A stretch of DNA of 64,000 bases from Microbulbifer sp. Q7 (GTDB lineage: Bacteria; Pseudomonadota; Gammaproteobacteria; Pseudomonadales; Cellvibrionaceae): the NCBI RefSeq assembly GCF_001639145.1, contig NZ_LROY01000002.1, forward strand, positions 714,501-778,500, read 5' to 3'. Shown here piece by piece: positions 8,136 through 16,561 of this stretch; the stretch's first letter is position 1; each line of letters begins with the position of its first letter. The notes beneath the pieces were generated by a model. The model saw nothing but the letters and a program-made list of their open reading frames with translations. It ran no database searches and was not told the origin of the DNA. A program made the translations under genes and the position numbers.

Positions 8136-9590
8136 ATGAGCGCTTCGGACGACGACGGCCAACAGGATACGCGAATGAAAAGCGAGGGCCGCTTGCGGTC
8201 CCTCCGGCGACACTGGAAGCAATTCCGTAACGAGGCGCGGGATAAGTCCCATTGGGCCGCGGAGCGCCTTCTGGACAAGCGTATCTGCATCGGCATCACT
8301 GGCCTGAGCGGCGCCGGCAAGTCTACCCTCATCACCAGCCTGATTTATCAGCTCAGCCACCCGGACCAGGCCCAGCTGCCCGGTTTTGCCCCTGCGCTGA
8401 ACGGGCGCCTGCTCGGCGCGGAACTACACCCCGCCCTGGATACCGGGCTACCGCTGTTTGAGTACCCGCGTTGCCTGGAAGCACTGACCGCCAATCCCCC
8501 GCGCTGGCCCGAGTCCACCCGCGACCTGTCCGCCCTGGAGCTACACGTCCATCTACGGGGCAGACGGCTGGGGCGCGATTATCGGCAGAAGCTGATTCTG
8601 GAGCTGCGCGATTACCCGGGTGAGTGGCTGATGGACCTGCCACTGTTGCAGATGGACTTCGCCACCTGGTGCCGCCACCAGCGGGACCTCCTGGAGGGCG
8701 CCCCCCGTGCGGATCTGGCGCCGGAATTGCTGGGGCAGCTGCGGGGTATTGCGCCGGAGGCGGTGATAGAGGCAGGACGGCTCGACAGCCTTTGGCAGAA
8801 CTACCGGCAGTTTCTCCGGGATTGCCGCAGTGAGCGAAAGCTCAGCTATCTGCAGCCAGGCAGGGCGCTACTCGACAACGACGAATACGGTTTTTTCCCG
8901 CTGCCCGCATTGCACCATCAATCGGAGCAGGAGTTACGAGCACTTCCGGATGACAGCGTGTACAAGGTTCTGGAGGCACGTTATCGAGCCTATGTGGAGG
9001 AAAAGGTCGCACCTTTCGTGGAGACCCACTTCCGACACCTGGATCGCCAGCTGGTGCTGGTGGACCTGATCAGCACGCTGTTTGCCGGTGAGGAGTCACT
9101 GGAGGATATGCGCAAGGCGTTCGGGCATATAGCGGACACGTTCCGCTATGGCAGCAATGGTCTGCTGCGTAAATTGTGGCGCCCCCGCATCGACCGCCTG
9201 CTGTTTGCGGCGACCAAGGTGGATCAAGTGTTGGCCGCTGACCATGACGCCCTGCGCCAATTGTTGGGCCAGCAGCTGCAGCAGGTATTTTCCGGTGCGC
9301 GACATCGCGGCTTGCCACTCTATTGTGAGGCTATCGCTGCCGTGCGCTGCTCCAATGAAAGTGTGCGTGATGGTCGCCGCATGCTGGTCGGGCACGGTAT
9401 GGATGGCCGTTACCTGGGGTTTGAAAACGCCGAGATCATGGCGCACTTGCCGCAAGATCGGGAGTGGCAGCACTACACGGGTGGGTTGCCGCCGCAGCTG
9501 CGACCGCCTGCGGGCATAGGGCGGGAAGGGTACCTGCCGCATATCCGTATGGATGCGCTATTGAACCTGTTGCTGGGAGACAAGGTGTAA
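8136..9590 (+). CDS. ycjX: YcjX-family P-loop protein
   Basis: A 484-residue YcjX-like nucleoside-triphosphatase. Its Walker A motif GLSGAGKST begins near residue 56 after an N-terminal basic helix, and RDYPGEWLMDLPLL and a late FAATKVDQVL segment match the family. The start at 8136 is supported by a GGGAG six bases upstream; the frame extends to 8088 without such support. The stop overlaps the start of the next gene (TAATG). In enterobacteria ycjX and ycjF form an envelope-stress-associated pair (phage-shock regulon); no pspA-like gene is visible here. The biochemical role is not established. Confidence 0.88.
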   Translation: MSASDDDGQQDTRMKSEGRLRSLRRHWKQFRNEARDKSHWAAERLLDKRICIGITGLSGAGKSTLITSLIYQLSHPDQAQLPGFAPALNGRLLGAELHPALDTGLPLFEYPRCLEALTANPPRWPESTRDLSALELHVHLRGRRLGRDYRQKLILELRDYPGEWLMDLPLLQMDFATWCRHQRDLLEGAPRADLAPELLGQLRGIAPEAVIEAGRLDSLWQNYRQFLRDCRSERKLSYLQPGRALLDNDEYGFFPLPALHHQSEQELRALPDDSVYKVLEARYRAYVEEKVAPFVETHFRHLDRQLVLVDLISTLFAGEESLEDMRKAFGHIADTFRYGSNGLLRKLWRPRIDRLLFAATKVDQVLAADHDALRQLLGQQLQQVFSGARHRGLPLYCEAIAAVRCSNESVRDGRRMLVGHGMDGRYLGFENAEIMAHLPQDREWQHYTGGLPPQLRPPAGIGREGYLPHIRMDALLNLLLGDKV

Positions 9591-10768
9591 TGGCTACTTC
9601 TGACAATCAATTCGACAAGGCCCCCGCCCGCGATAGCGGGGCAAAGCCGCGCCGCCAGACCCGGATCGAAAACCTGGAGGTGGAAGAACCGGCGCTACAC
9701 GACCGGGCCAGTACCCGGGTGGAGTCTCTCGCGGAAGAGCCGGCGGAGCTGCCGCGCTCCATCACCACCGGTGAATCCCTGCCGGACAAAATATCGTTCT
9801 CGGAGCTGCGGCTGCCGGTGTTCCGCCTGCGCATGTGGAAGCCCGCGTTACTGGCGGCACTGGCGCTGGCCTTTGGTGCGGTATTTTGGGAGCTGCGACA
9901 GTTCTTTTACTGGGCGTCGGATATGCACTGGAGCCTGGGGCTGCTGGCGGCTGTCATCATCCTCGCGCTGGTGGCGACCATGGCCAGTGCGGTGTGGGAG
10001 TATTTTCGCGCGGGCAAACCGCTGCGGAAGCTCCAGAAAACCCAGGAGTTGGCTGCCGAGGTGCGGGATAGCCGAGCGACGGATGCGGTAGAGCCCCTGA
10101 ATCAGCAACTGCGCGCACTGTTTGCGGGTAAGCCGCAGGGGGCGCTATTAGCGCGGGTGCAGGCAGAAACCCCCGATTACTACGACAACAGCGAGTTGCT
10201 CCGTCACCTCGAGCTGAATTTTTTCGAGGCGCTGGACCAGGAGGCGCTGCGTCGTATTGTGCGACATGCCACCACTACCGGCGCACTGGTTGGCCTGAGT
10301 CCGTTTACTACCCTCGACGTGCTTGTCGCTTTGCGGCAATCCATGCGTATGATCGATGATGTGGCGCAGATCTATGGCGTGCGCCCGTCGATCGTGGTGC
10401 GCTGGCGGCTGTTCAAGAAAATACTCGCGCTGGTGGCCTACAGTGGAGCCAGTGAGTACGCGGTCAGTGAACTGTGGCCGGAGCTAGTAGGGGACAGTAT
10501 GTTGAGTACGGTGTCTGCGCGACTGGGGCAGGGTATGGGCGCGAGCCTGTTTATGGCGCGCATCGGTCTCGCCGCCGTGCACAGCTGCCGCCCGATACCG
10601 TTTTCCGAGAAGCAGCGGCCACGTCTGGGGGCGCTAACCAAGCGCATCGCGGGCAGCCTGAAGGAGCGCCTGCTTGGGCGAGACTCGCAGCAGTGGTCCG
10701 CTGGTGCGGCTGGTGGTGGGCGTGATGCAGTGGGTGCTGAAAGGAAGTCGTCACCGGGCGCAGAATAA
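9590..10768 (+). CDS. ycjF: YcjF/DUF697-family inner-membrane protein
   Basis: A 392-residue protein whose gene overlaps the ycjX stop by one base. An N-terminal ~75-residue charged region precedes two transmembrane segments (around residues 82-98 and 112-132). A C-terminal DUF697 domain follows, with the segment VGLSPFTTLDVLVALRQSMRMIDDVAQIYG. This is the YcjF (TIGR01620) arrangement. A frame extends upstream inside ycjX to 9464 but is the shadow of ycjX. Likely a membrane partner of YcjX; the role is inferred from the conserved pairing. Confidence 0.87.
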   Translation: MATSDNQFDKAPARDSGAKPRRQTRIENLEVEEPALHDRASTRVESLAEEPAELPRSITTGESLPDKISFSELRLPVFRLRMWKPALLAALALAFGAVFWELRQFFYWASDMHWSLGLLAAVIILALVATMASAVWEYFRAGKPLRKLQKTQELAAEVRDSRATDAVEPLNQQLRALFAGKPQGALLARVQAETPDYYDNSELLRHLELNFFEALDQEALRRIVRHATTTGALVGLSPFTTLDVLVALRQSMRMIDDVAQIYGVRPSIVVRWRLFKKILALVAYSGASEYAVSELWPELVGDSMLSTVSARLGQGMGASLFMARIGLAAVHSCRPIPFSEKQRPRLGALTKRIAGSLKERLLGRDSQQWSAGAAGGGRDAVGAERKSSPGAE

Positions 10769-10803
10769 CAGCGGCCCGGCGACTGTGTGACAGGGGCGGG
10801 TAC

Positions 10804-11379
10804 TTACTGGAACTGTTTCTTCATCAGCATGCGGGTGTGATGCTGATCGACCAGCTGGGCGAGGGTATCGTATCGGCTCTTGATAAATGGGCGGGGGTTG
10901 TTTGCGCCGGTTTCATCCGGGTATTCAACGCCCTCCCTGACCATTTGCAGTTCCTTCGCCAGTGCCTGCATGGCATCAAAGATCGCCTTGGTATTTTTTT
11001 CATCATGAAACACGCGAGAGCTGGCGGTGTCTGCCCAATAAGCGTCGCACTCCCCCAGCCACTCTGCACGTTGATTCAGAAAGTTGATGGTATTGCGGAT
11101 GCCACCTTTGTACTGGGGCTTGAAGTTCTCATTGACGTACTTGCCCAGGCTCCGCATACCGGAGTCGACAAATTGCTCGACCAGGGAATTGCAATAGCTG
11201 TCGGTGAGATAGGAGGGATGGGTTTTGGCGGTTGCAGTGGTGGTCGCGAAGATGGCGAACAGGCCTGTTAACAGGGTCGCCCTGAGCGATGACAAATACA
11301 CATCCACATCCATGCCAAAAGCCTTACGAAGAAAAGTTGTTTTTACTAACCGTAGTTTTGAAGTTTTCTGGGTTTTCAT
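10804..11379 (-). CDS. Secreted hypothetical protein behind a CRP-like site
   Basis: About 190 residues; not recognised. A hydrophobic segment (LRATLLTGLFAIFATTTATA) looks like a signal peptide with cleavage after ATA, so the ~140-residue mature part is probably periplasmic. That part has two Cys (YCNSLVEQ and LGECDAYW) that could form a disulfide, and is mostly helical and polar. Two starts are possible: ATG at 11379 (AGGG nine bases upstream, long N-region) and ATG at 11313 (AAGG upstream, compact signal peptide). A CRP-type palindrome lies 43-58 bases before the upper start. It converges with ycjF. Confidence 0.65.
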   Translation of the reverse strand: MKTQKTSKLRLVKTTFLRKAFGMDVDVYLSSLRATLLTGLFAIFATTTATAKTHPSYLTDSYCNSLVEQFVDSGMRSLGKYVNENFKPQYKGGIRNTINFLNQRAEWLGECDAYWADTASSRVFHDEKNTKAIFDAMQALAKELQMVREGVEYPDETGANNPRPFIKSRYDTLAQLVDQHHTRMLMKKQFQ

Positions 11380-11421
11380 TGTTGAATGCCCTAGTGTTGT
11401 TTTCGCTATCAGGCTTGTTAT

Positions 11422-11437
11422 TGTGATAAACATCACA
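11422..11437 (-). promoter_or_regulatory. CRP/Vfr-type binding site
   Basis: TGTGA, six bases (TAAACA), TCACA: an exact match to the core half-sites of the enterobacterial CRP / Pseudomonas Vfr consensus, with AT-rich flanks. It sits just upstream of the minus-strand secreted hypothetical gene and more than 220 bases upstream of gor, so activation of the hypothetical gene is the simpler reading. The match is seen; binding is inferred. Confidence 0.7.
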
Positions 11438-11661
11438 TGAATAACGAAACGCCAATCTTCTGTCAACGGCTTTTAAGTATGATTTGTCACTAATGGTCCA
11501 ATTGCGGAAACAGTACGCTTTTTTTCGGACGACTTGGGTGTAGGCATGACCTGTTCTGGCCGTTATGAACAGGTTGAGTGCGGGTTTTTTGAGCGCTTTG
11601 GCGCAGTATGAATCTGGTGCGAACGGGGATGGTCGTTTGCTGCCAGCGAAAGGAGAGAGTT

Positions 11662-13029
11662 TTGTCTGAATTTGAATTTGATTTTGATCTATTTGTCATT
11701 GGTGCCGGTTCCGGTGGGGTACGTGCTGCACGTATGGCGGCTGCCACTGGTATGCGGGTTGCCGTGGCCGAAGATCGTTACATGGGTGGCACCTGCGTGA
11801 ATGTCGGGTGTGTACCCAAGAAACTTTTTGTCTACGCCAGTGGTTACCGGGAAGCATTTGAAGACGCGGAAGCGTTCGGCTGGGAGGGTCAGACCGGTGC
11901 GACCTTTGTGTGGCCGACGCTGCGCGATAACAATGCGCGGGAAATCACTCGCCTGAACGGTATTTATCGGAACCTGCTGAGCAATGCGGGTGTGCAGGTG
12001 ATTGATGGCAGAGCCACCCTGAGCGGGCGACAACAGGTCACCGTGGGTGACGCCACCTACAGCGCGGAACGCATACTGGTGGCCACAGGTGGTTGGCCTT
12101 ATGTGCCCGACTTTGCGGGCAGTGAGTATGTGATCACGTCGAACGAGGTTTTTGCGCTGGAAGTGTTCCCGCGTCGGGTGCTCGTGGTTGGTGGCGGCTA
12201 TATCGCGGTGGAGTTCGCGGGCATTTTTGCAGGGCTGGGCGCGGAAACACATCTTTCTTACCGTCGCGAACTCTTTTTGCGCGGGTTTGATAACGACGTG
12301 CGTCGGTTTGTGCGCGACGAAATGGGCAAAAAGCAGGTAGACCTGCATTTTAATCATGTGGTGACTTCCATCGAAAAGCAGGAGGATGGCTCGCTCAAGG
12401 TACATGGGGCGGACGGGAGCATACTCGAAGTAGATGCCGTTCTGTACGCTACCGGGCGCAGGCCGAACACTCAGGGGCTTGGCCTGGAGAAGCTGGGTGT
12501 CGTGTTACACAAGGATGGCACCATCGGTGTTGATGACAACTTCCGCAGCAGTGTCACATCGATTTATGCGCTGGGTGACGTCACCGGTGGGCCCGAGCTC
12601 ACTCCGGTTGCGCTGGCAGAGGCCATGGCGCTGGTCAGGCACTGGCAAACCGGTAAGACCGCGGAGATCGATTACAACAATATTCCGACGGCAGTTTTCT
12701 GCCAGCCAAACATTGGCACCGTTGGTTTGACCGAAGAGGAAGCGCGTCAGGCGGGTATTCCGGTGGAGATTTACAAGTCCGATTTCCGCGCCATGCGCCA
12801 TTCCGTCAGTGGTCGGGATGAGCGTACCCTGATGAAGCTGATTGTCGACAAGGGCAATGACAAAGTGATTGGTGCGCACATGGTGGGCCCGGATGCGGGA
12901 GAGATTATTCAGGGGATTGCTGTGGCGATGAAGGCGGGGGCAACCAAAAGCGTGTTCGACCAGACTATTGGTATCCACCCCACTGCAGCCGAAGAGTTTG
13001 TCACCATGCGCACGCCGGTGGCGGAATAA
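11662..13029 (+). CDS. gor: Glutathione-disulfide reductase
   Basis: A 455-residue FAD-dependent pyridine nucleotide-disulfide oxidoreductase that regenerates reduced glutathione using NADPH. The FAD motif GAGSGG is at residues 14-19 and the redox-active pair is C45/C50 (GGTCVNVGC). The second dinucleotide motif [11 protein letters not shown] is followed by YRRE, whose arginines fit NADPH rather than NADH, and the C-terminal GIHPTAAEE supplies the active-site His. I take the TTG at 11662, five bases after AGGAGAG, as start; an ATG at 11608 lacks such support and adds residues unlike the family. Confidence 0.93.
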   Translation: MSEFEFDFDLFVIGAGSGGVRAARMAAATGMRVAVAEDRYMGGTCVNVGCVPKKLFVYASGYREAFEDAEAFGWEGQTGATFVWPTLRDNNAREITRLNGIYRNLLSNAGVQVIDGRATLSGRQQVTVGDATYSAERILVATGGWPYVPDFAGSEYVITSNEVFALEVFPRRVLVVGGGYIAVEFAGIFAGLGAETHLSYRRELFLRGFDNDVRRFVRDEMGKKQVDLHFNHVVTSIEKQEDGSLKVHGADGSILEVDAVLYATGRRPNTQGLGLEKLGVVLHKDGTIGVDDNFRSSVTSIYALGDVTGGPELTPVALAEAMALVRHWQTGKTAEIDYNNIPTAVFCQPNIGTVGLTEEEARQAGIPVEIYKSDFRAMRHSVSGRDERTLMKLIVDKGNDKVIGAHMVGPDAGEIIQGIAVAMKAGATKSVFDQTIGIHPTAAEEFVTMRTPVAE

Positions 13030-13064
13030 CCCAAAGTTTGGATAGGGCGCTGCAGGCGCCATTA

Positions 13065-13100
13065 AAAAAGGCGGTGTCGGAATATCCGACACCGCCTTTT
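13065..13100. terminator. Bidirectional terminator between gor and hpf
   Basis: A perfect 15-bp stem, AAAAGGCGGTGTCGG against CCGACACCGCCTTTT, with a 5-base loop. A tracts on one side and T tracts on the other let it serve gor on the plus strand and the convergent hpf on the minus strand. Confidence 0.92.
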
Positions 13101-13232
13101 GCGTATTCTGTACGTCTCCTCGCCCGGTGGCCTGGGGCAGTTGGCTCATTCAGGTTGGGGCGTTGCCCCACATCGGGCACCACAGGGTGTGGTTCCCGCG
13201 GTGCTCCTGACCCTGTCAGTGACAGGTATCCT

Positions 13233-13619
13233 TCAAATTGAGGACTGGTCGGTCGGGTCTAGCTCGGTATCCTCGATACTGTCCAATACCGGCATCTGGT
13301 GCCGGCGTGACTTGCGGCGATCTCCACGCTCCTTGAGGCAGCGTTCCACTGAATTGAAGGCACCGGTAACCGCGCGATGAATGGAGTCGCTTTCATTGGT
13401 AATGGTGACCGGGTTTCCGCTCAGGGCGAGTTCCACGGAAGCTTTGTATTGCTTCCCTTTGTGCTTGTGTTGGTGGGGGGCTTCTAGGACCACACGGCTA
13501 CGTATGATGTCGCCACAATAACGTTCGAGTTTGTGTAACTTCCGGGAGACCGTGTTGGCCAGAGCGGCAGATTTGTCGATATCACGGAACACAATGTTAT
13601 CGTAAGGCGCAGATTTCAT
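13233..13619 (-). CDS. hpf: HPF/RaiA-family ribosome hibernation factor
   Basis: A 128-residue protein of the S30AE (sigma-54 modulation / HPF) family, which binds the 30S subunit in slow growth. IVFRDIDKSAALANTVSRKL, then HKHKGKQYKASVELALSGN and a late AVTGAFNSVERCLKER correspond to the beta-alpha-beta-beta-beta-alpha fold. A ~30-residue acidic tail follows. A GGAGG eight bases before the ATG fixes the start at 13619. It stands alone rather than beside rpoN. Confidence 0.85.
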   Translation of the reverse strand: MKSAPYDNIVFRDIDKSAALANTVSRKLHKLERYCGDIIRSRVVLEAPHQHKHKGKQYKASVELALSGNPVTITNESDSIHRAVTGAFNSVERCLKERGDRRKSRRHQMPVLDSIEDTELDPTDQSSI

Positions 13620-14128
13620 GGGCACATACCTCCGGTTATAAAGGGTCCATGCAGGCCGCAAAGTGCGGTTTGCTGAAAGAAGGTAGGGCGCCCTGTAGAG
13701 AGTCTCTGCTCAGAAGGAAAATCGGATCACCAGAGGTCGCAGTATCAATATTTGCCGTGGTGGCAATGAGTGTGTTTTGCGCCCGGGCCGGTTTCCCAAC
13801 TGGGTCAGGAGTAACTCCCTGTAGGTCATAATGCGATTCTCAGAAAAAAAATCAAGCACCTGGATCAATAAAATGTCATAAAAATTTGGTAATGCGTGGG
13901 GAACTTTTTCGGGGCGCAGAATGTGCTGTTTTGAGGCACGGATCACTGAGGTGAATGAATCTTGTTGGCATGGTCATTGCTGAGCATATACGTCTGGGGT
14001 ACATTGGCTCCCCTGGCATGTGGCCCGTGCTTTCCCGGTGTTCCTCGGGGTAATCAGCGCATCGGTCGATCTTCGATAGGGCCTCGTGCGACTTCTGAAG
14101 TAAAAAATCAAACAACGGACTTTTGACT
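13620..14128. other. Intergenic region without recognised gene
   Basis: About 509 bases between the divergent hpf and the coiled-coil protein gene. Only short reading frames occur, with no ribosome-binding sites or family resemblance. The middle (about 13840-13890) is A-rich. I see no tRNA, clear promoter or repeat. Confidence 0.5.
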
Positions 14129-15148
14129 ATGGCGGTAAACCGTGGCTGCGCCCTGTTTTTGGCGGGCGTGTTGGGGGTGTTTGGCTGGTGCGGATTGGTG
14201 CAGGGGGCATCATCCCTTACGGTCGAGCAAAACAAATTGGCGCGAATGGAGCAGTCTCAGGAAAACCGGTTGGTCGAACTGGAAGATGTTGAGAACGAAA
14301 TGCTTGCTTATGACTACAAGCTTCAGCGTGCTCAGGAATCACTGTCAAAGGCCCGCGCCAATTACGAATCAAGCCTGATGGCCCTCAAGGCCGCAGAGCG
14401 TGAGCACAAGCTGTCTGCATCAACCGATACAGAGCGCGCGTTGCACAAGGCGAAGCACGCCCACGCGATGGCGGAGCGCGGTGTGGATAGCCGCAGCCGT
14501 CGGGTCGAGATCGTCCAGTCGACCTTCGCCGAGCTGGAGGAGCGCCTGAAGACGGCTCGCGACGCGGTCACCTCTGGTGAATCCCGTCTGGCCAATCAGC
14601 AGGTCCTCGTGGACAAGTTGGTCAAGGCGATGCTGGTTGAGGCTGAACAGCAAAAGGCGGCGGAGAAGTCCGCTGCACTGGCGCCGCCAGTGTCTGCGCC
14701 GGAAATGCCTGAGCCCAGCCTTGCCGGACTGCAACCCTCTGCACCTGCTCTCCCTGAGCAAGCCGCAGTAGCGCCGCAGGGCACGGCTGTGGCGCCGGAA
14801 GTAGATCCGGAGCTGCTGGACTATGTTCGCGGTGAGCGCGATCGGCTGGAAAAGCTGCTGGGTGAGCTCGAAGAGGGTGATCAGGGCAAGCAGACGTTCC
14901 GTAGCCTGACCCTGCGCCCTTCCGGCGGGGATGCGATGGAATTCGAGTTCCTGGGGCAAAACCAATATCGCCTGGTTGCGCCAGTGAGCGCCGGTCGCCA
15001 GACTTACAAGATCAATTCCTGGCGTTTCCGTCGGACCATTCCCGCCGACGATGATGGCGCTCGCTATGTGTTTATCTTTGATGCAAGGCGTCTGGCTCGC
15101 CCTCGTCTGGTGATGTACCCGGAGTATGTCCTGTCGAGACTCGACTAA
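14129..15148 (+). CDS. Secreted coiled-coil hypothetical protein
   Basis: A 339-residue protein not assigned to a known family. It has a signal peptide (about residues 1-27, cleavage near LVQGA). A long charged helical region of about 140 residues follows, rich in Glu, Lys, Arg and Ala with heptad character, probably a coiled coil. A Pro/Ala linker (~residues 185-225) leads to a ~110-residue C-terminal globular part ending PRLVMYPEYVLSRLD. It is probably periplasmic or envelope-associated. A terminator follows directly, so it is likely monocistronic. A TTG two codons earlier is an alternative start. Confidence 0.7.
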   Translation: MAVNRGCALFLAGVLGVFGWCGLVQGASSLTVEQNKLARMEQSQENRLVELEDVENEMLAYDYKLQRAQESLSKARANYESSLMALKAAEREHKLSASTDTERALHKAKHAHAMAERGVDSRSRRVEIVQSTFAELEERLKTARDAVTSGESRLANQQVLVDKLVKAMLVEAEQQKAAEKSAALAPPVSAPEMPEPSLAGLQPSAPALPEQAAVAPQGTAVAPEVDPELLDYVRGERDRLEKLLGELEEGDQGKQTFRSLTLRPSGGDAMEFEFLGQNQYRLVAPVSAGRQTYKINSWRFRRTIPADDDGARYVFIFDARRLARPRLVMYPEYVLSRLD

Positions 15149-15167
15149 GCCTTCCTGTTGTTTAGAA

Positions 15168-15191
15168 AAGCCCGCTTAGCGGGCTTTTTTT
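15168..15191 (+). terminator. Rho-independent terminator
   Basis: AAGCCCGC, a TTA loop, GCGGGCTT and a run of T, placed 20 bases after the coiled-coil protein stop. Confidence 0.9.
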
Positions 15192-15253
15192 ATGCCTGTT
15201 TTATGCCTGAGCCTGCGCTGGTGGCAATCGTCAAACTAGCGGTAGTTACGACG

Positions 15254-15850
15254 CTAGCCAGCCAGCCGAAGTGATAGCAGCGGCTGGTACTGGCTACCGC
15301 CGGGGGCGAGCAGGCTGTGGTAAAGGGTGATGTTGTCCAGCGTGCAGATGAAGTCTGCCGGTACCGCGGGGATCCGGGAAAAACCGCTGCGGCTTCGGGC
15401 CAGGGTGAAATGCGGGCGAAACTGTTTGCGCTCCGGTTGTTTACCGATGGCGGTCATTAGGTTGCGACAATGGGCATGCAGCGTCGCAAGTGCCGGATTG
15501 GGCAGCAGCTCCGCGGCGAGCATTTTGGCTCTGTCCCTGGGGAATGGGTGCGTGCTGACGATGTGCCCGGTGCATGCCGGTGTAGATTGAGCGATTTCCT
15601 CGAGGTGTTGCTCGATAGTCGCCATGTGGTCAAGCGCGGTATCGCCGAGGAACGCCAGGGTCAGGTGTCGATTTGCGTCGCCAATCCAGCGGCAATTCCG
15701 TGGCAGGCGCAGGCTCGCCAGGTGTGTACAGGTGGCACCGAGGAAACGCTGGGTGGCCGCGTCAGGCGCAATGCCAATAAACAGTCGCTCCGATGTGCCA
15801 CTGGCAGTGTTCGCCGAGGACTTGTCTGGGCAGGCAGAAAAATTTTTCAT
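15254..15850 (-). CDS. thpR: RNA 2',3'-cyclic phosphodiesterase ThpR (LigT family)
   Basis: A 198-residue member of the 2H phosphoesterase superfamily, which opens 2',3'-cyclic phosphates on RNA. Both catalytic HxT motifs are present: H62-L-T64 (HLTLAFLGD) and H147-F-T149 (HFTLAR). The ERLFIGIAPD segment is the usual N-terminal strand. The start at 15850 is preferred because the extension to 15997 runs through the sigma-32-like promoter of the divergent ibpA and is unlike the family. Confidence 0.88.
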   Translation of the reverse strand: MKNFSACPDKSSANTASGTSERLFIGIAPDAATQRFLGATCTHLASLRLPRNCRWIGDANRHLTLAFLGDTALDHMATIEQHLEEIAQSTPACTGHIVSTHPFPRDRAKMLAAELLPNPALATLHAHCRNLMTAIGKQPERKQFRPHFTLARSRSGFSRIPAVPADFICTLDNITLYHSLLAPGGSQYQPLLSLRLAG

Positions 15851-15864
15851 TTTTTCAATTCGAT

Positions 15865-15894
15865 CCCTTGAAGCCGGTTGTGCAGCCCCTATAT
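15865..15894 (+). promoter_or_regulatory. Sigma-32-like (heat-shock) promoter of ibpA
   Basis: CCCTTGAA at 15865-15872, 13 bases, then CCCCTATAT at 15886-15894. This is very close to the RpoH consensus (CTTGAA and CCCCAT-type elements). Transcription would begin near 15901 and give a leader of about 145 bases before ibpA. Confidence 0.75.
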
Positions 15895-16017
15895 CTGAGT
15901 GTGAGGGGGGCAGGCTCGACAGAGATGCCTCCCCCAAGCCCGGAGAGTCACGACGAGCGATTGTCGTGTATCGCCGGGGTAAAATAGCCTGGTGCATGTT
16001 GTACAGGCGCTCTTATT

Positions 16018-16042
16018 AATATTGCTCTGAATTGAGGATATG
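16018..16042 (+). promoter_or_regulatory. ROSE-like RNA thermometer hairpin over the ibpA ribosome-binding site
   Basis: TTGCT at 16022-16026 can pair with the Shine-Dalgarno AGGA at 16035-16038, leaving a G-G mismatch. C27-G34 (16027/16034) closes a hexaloop TGAATT, and ATA/TAT pairs extend the base. A UYGCU motif facing the ribosome-binding site with a G-G pair is the hallmark of ROSE elements, which sit in front of small heat-shock genes. Confidence 0.65.
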
Positions 16043-16045
16043 ACA

Positions 16046-16561
16046 ATGCGTAACTTAGACCTTTCTCCACTCTACCGTTCAGCCATTGGTTTCGATCGTC
16101 TGGCCAGCTTGCTGGATACCATGACCACCAGTGAGCAGAACCAGCCAGCGTATCCCCCGTACAATATCGAATTGACCGGCGAGGATGCCTACCGAATTTC
16201 TATGGCCGTCGCAGGTTTTGACCAGTCTGAACTTGATATTCAGATGGAGCAGAATCGCTTGACCGTCAGTGGTAAAAAAGTTGCTGACGAAGAAAAACGG
16301 AATTTCCTGCATCGCGGCATTGCAGCGCGTAATTTTGAGCGACGCTTCCAGCTTGCCGATCATGTCCGAGTGACCGATGCGCAGTTGGTCAACGGGTTGC
16401 TGCACATCGAACTGGTGCGTGAAATTCCAGAGGCGATGAAGCCGCGGAAGATCGAAATTTCCAGTGGCAACCTGTTGCAGTCAACCCAGGCAGATGAACC
16501 CCAGGCGGGCGAACGTGGTTCAGGTCAAAAAAGCGTGCCTGTAGGTGAGCAAGCTGCCTGA
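16046..16561 (+). CDS. ibpA: Small heat-shock protein IbpA (Hsp20 family)
   Basis: A 171-residue alpha-crystallin-type holdase. It opens with MRNLDLSPLYRSAIGFDRL, as IbpA/IbpB do. The alpha-crystallin domain spans about residues 35-130 (YNIELTGEDAYRISMAVAGF, NFERRFQLADHV). The tail is ~35 residues and polar. The AGGA at 16035-16038 has correct spacing for the ATG at 16046, not the ATG at 16040. It is preceded by a sigma-32-like promoter and a ROSE-like hairpin, so heat control acts probably at both transcription and translation. Confidence 0.93.
   Translation: MRNLDLSPLYRSAIGFDRLASLLDTMTTSEQNQPAYPPYNIELTGEDAYRISMAVAGFDQSELDIQMEQNRLTVSGKKVADEEKRNFLHRGIAARNFERRFQLADHVRVTDAQLVNGLLHIELVREIPEAMKPRKIEISSGNLLQSTQADEPQAGERGSGQKSVPVGEQAA

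Noticed and set aside
9464..9589. Upstream extension of the ycjF frame
   Set aside because: It lies entirely within ycjX; the TAATG overlap at 9588-9592 gives a natural coupled start.
13649..13946. Small frames upstream of hpf
   Set aside because: 60-78 residues, no ribosome-binding site, low-complexity translations; more likely non-coding.
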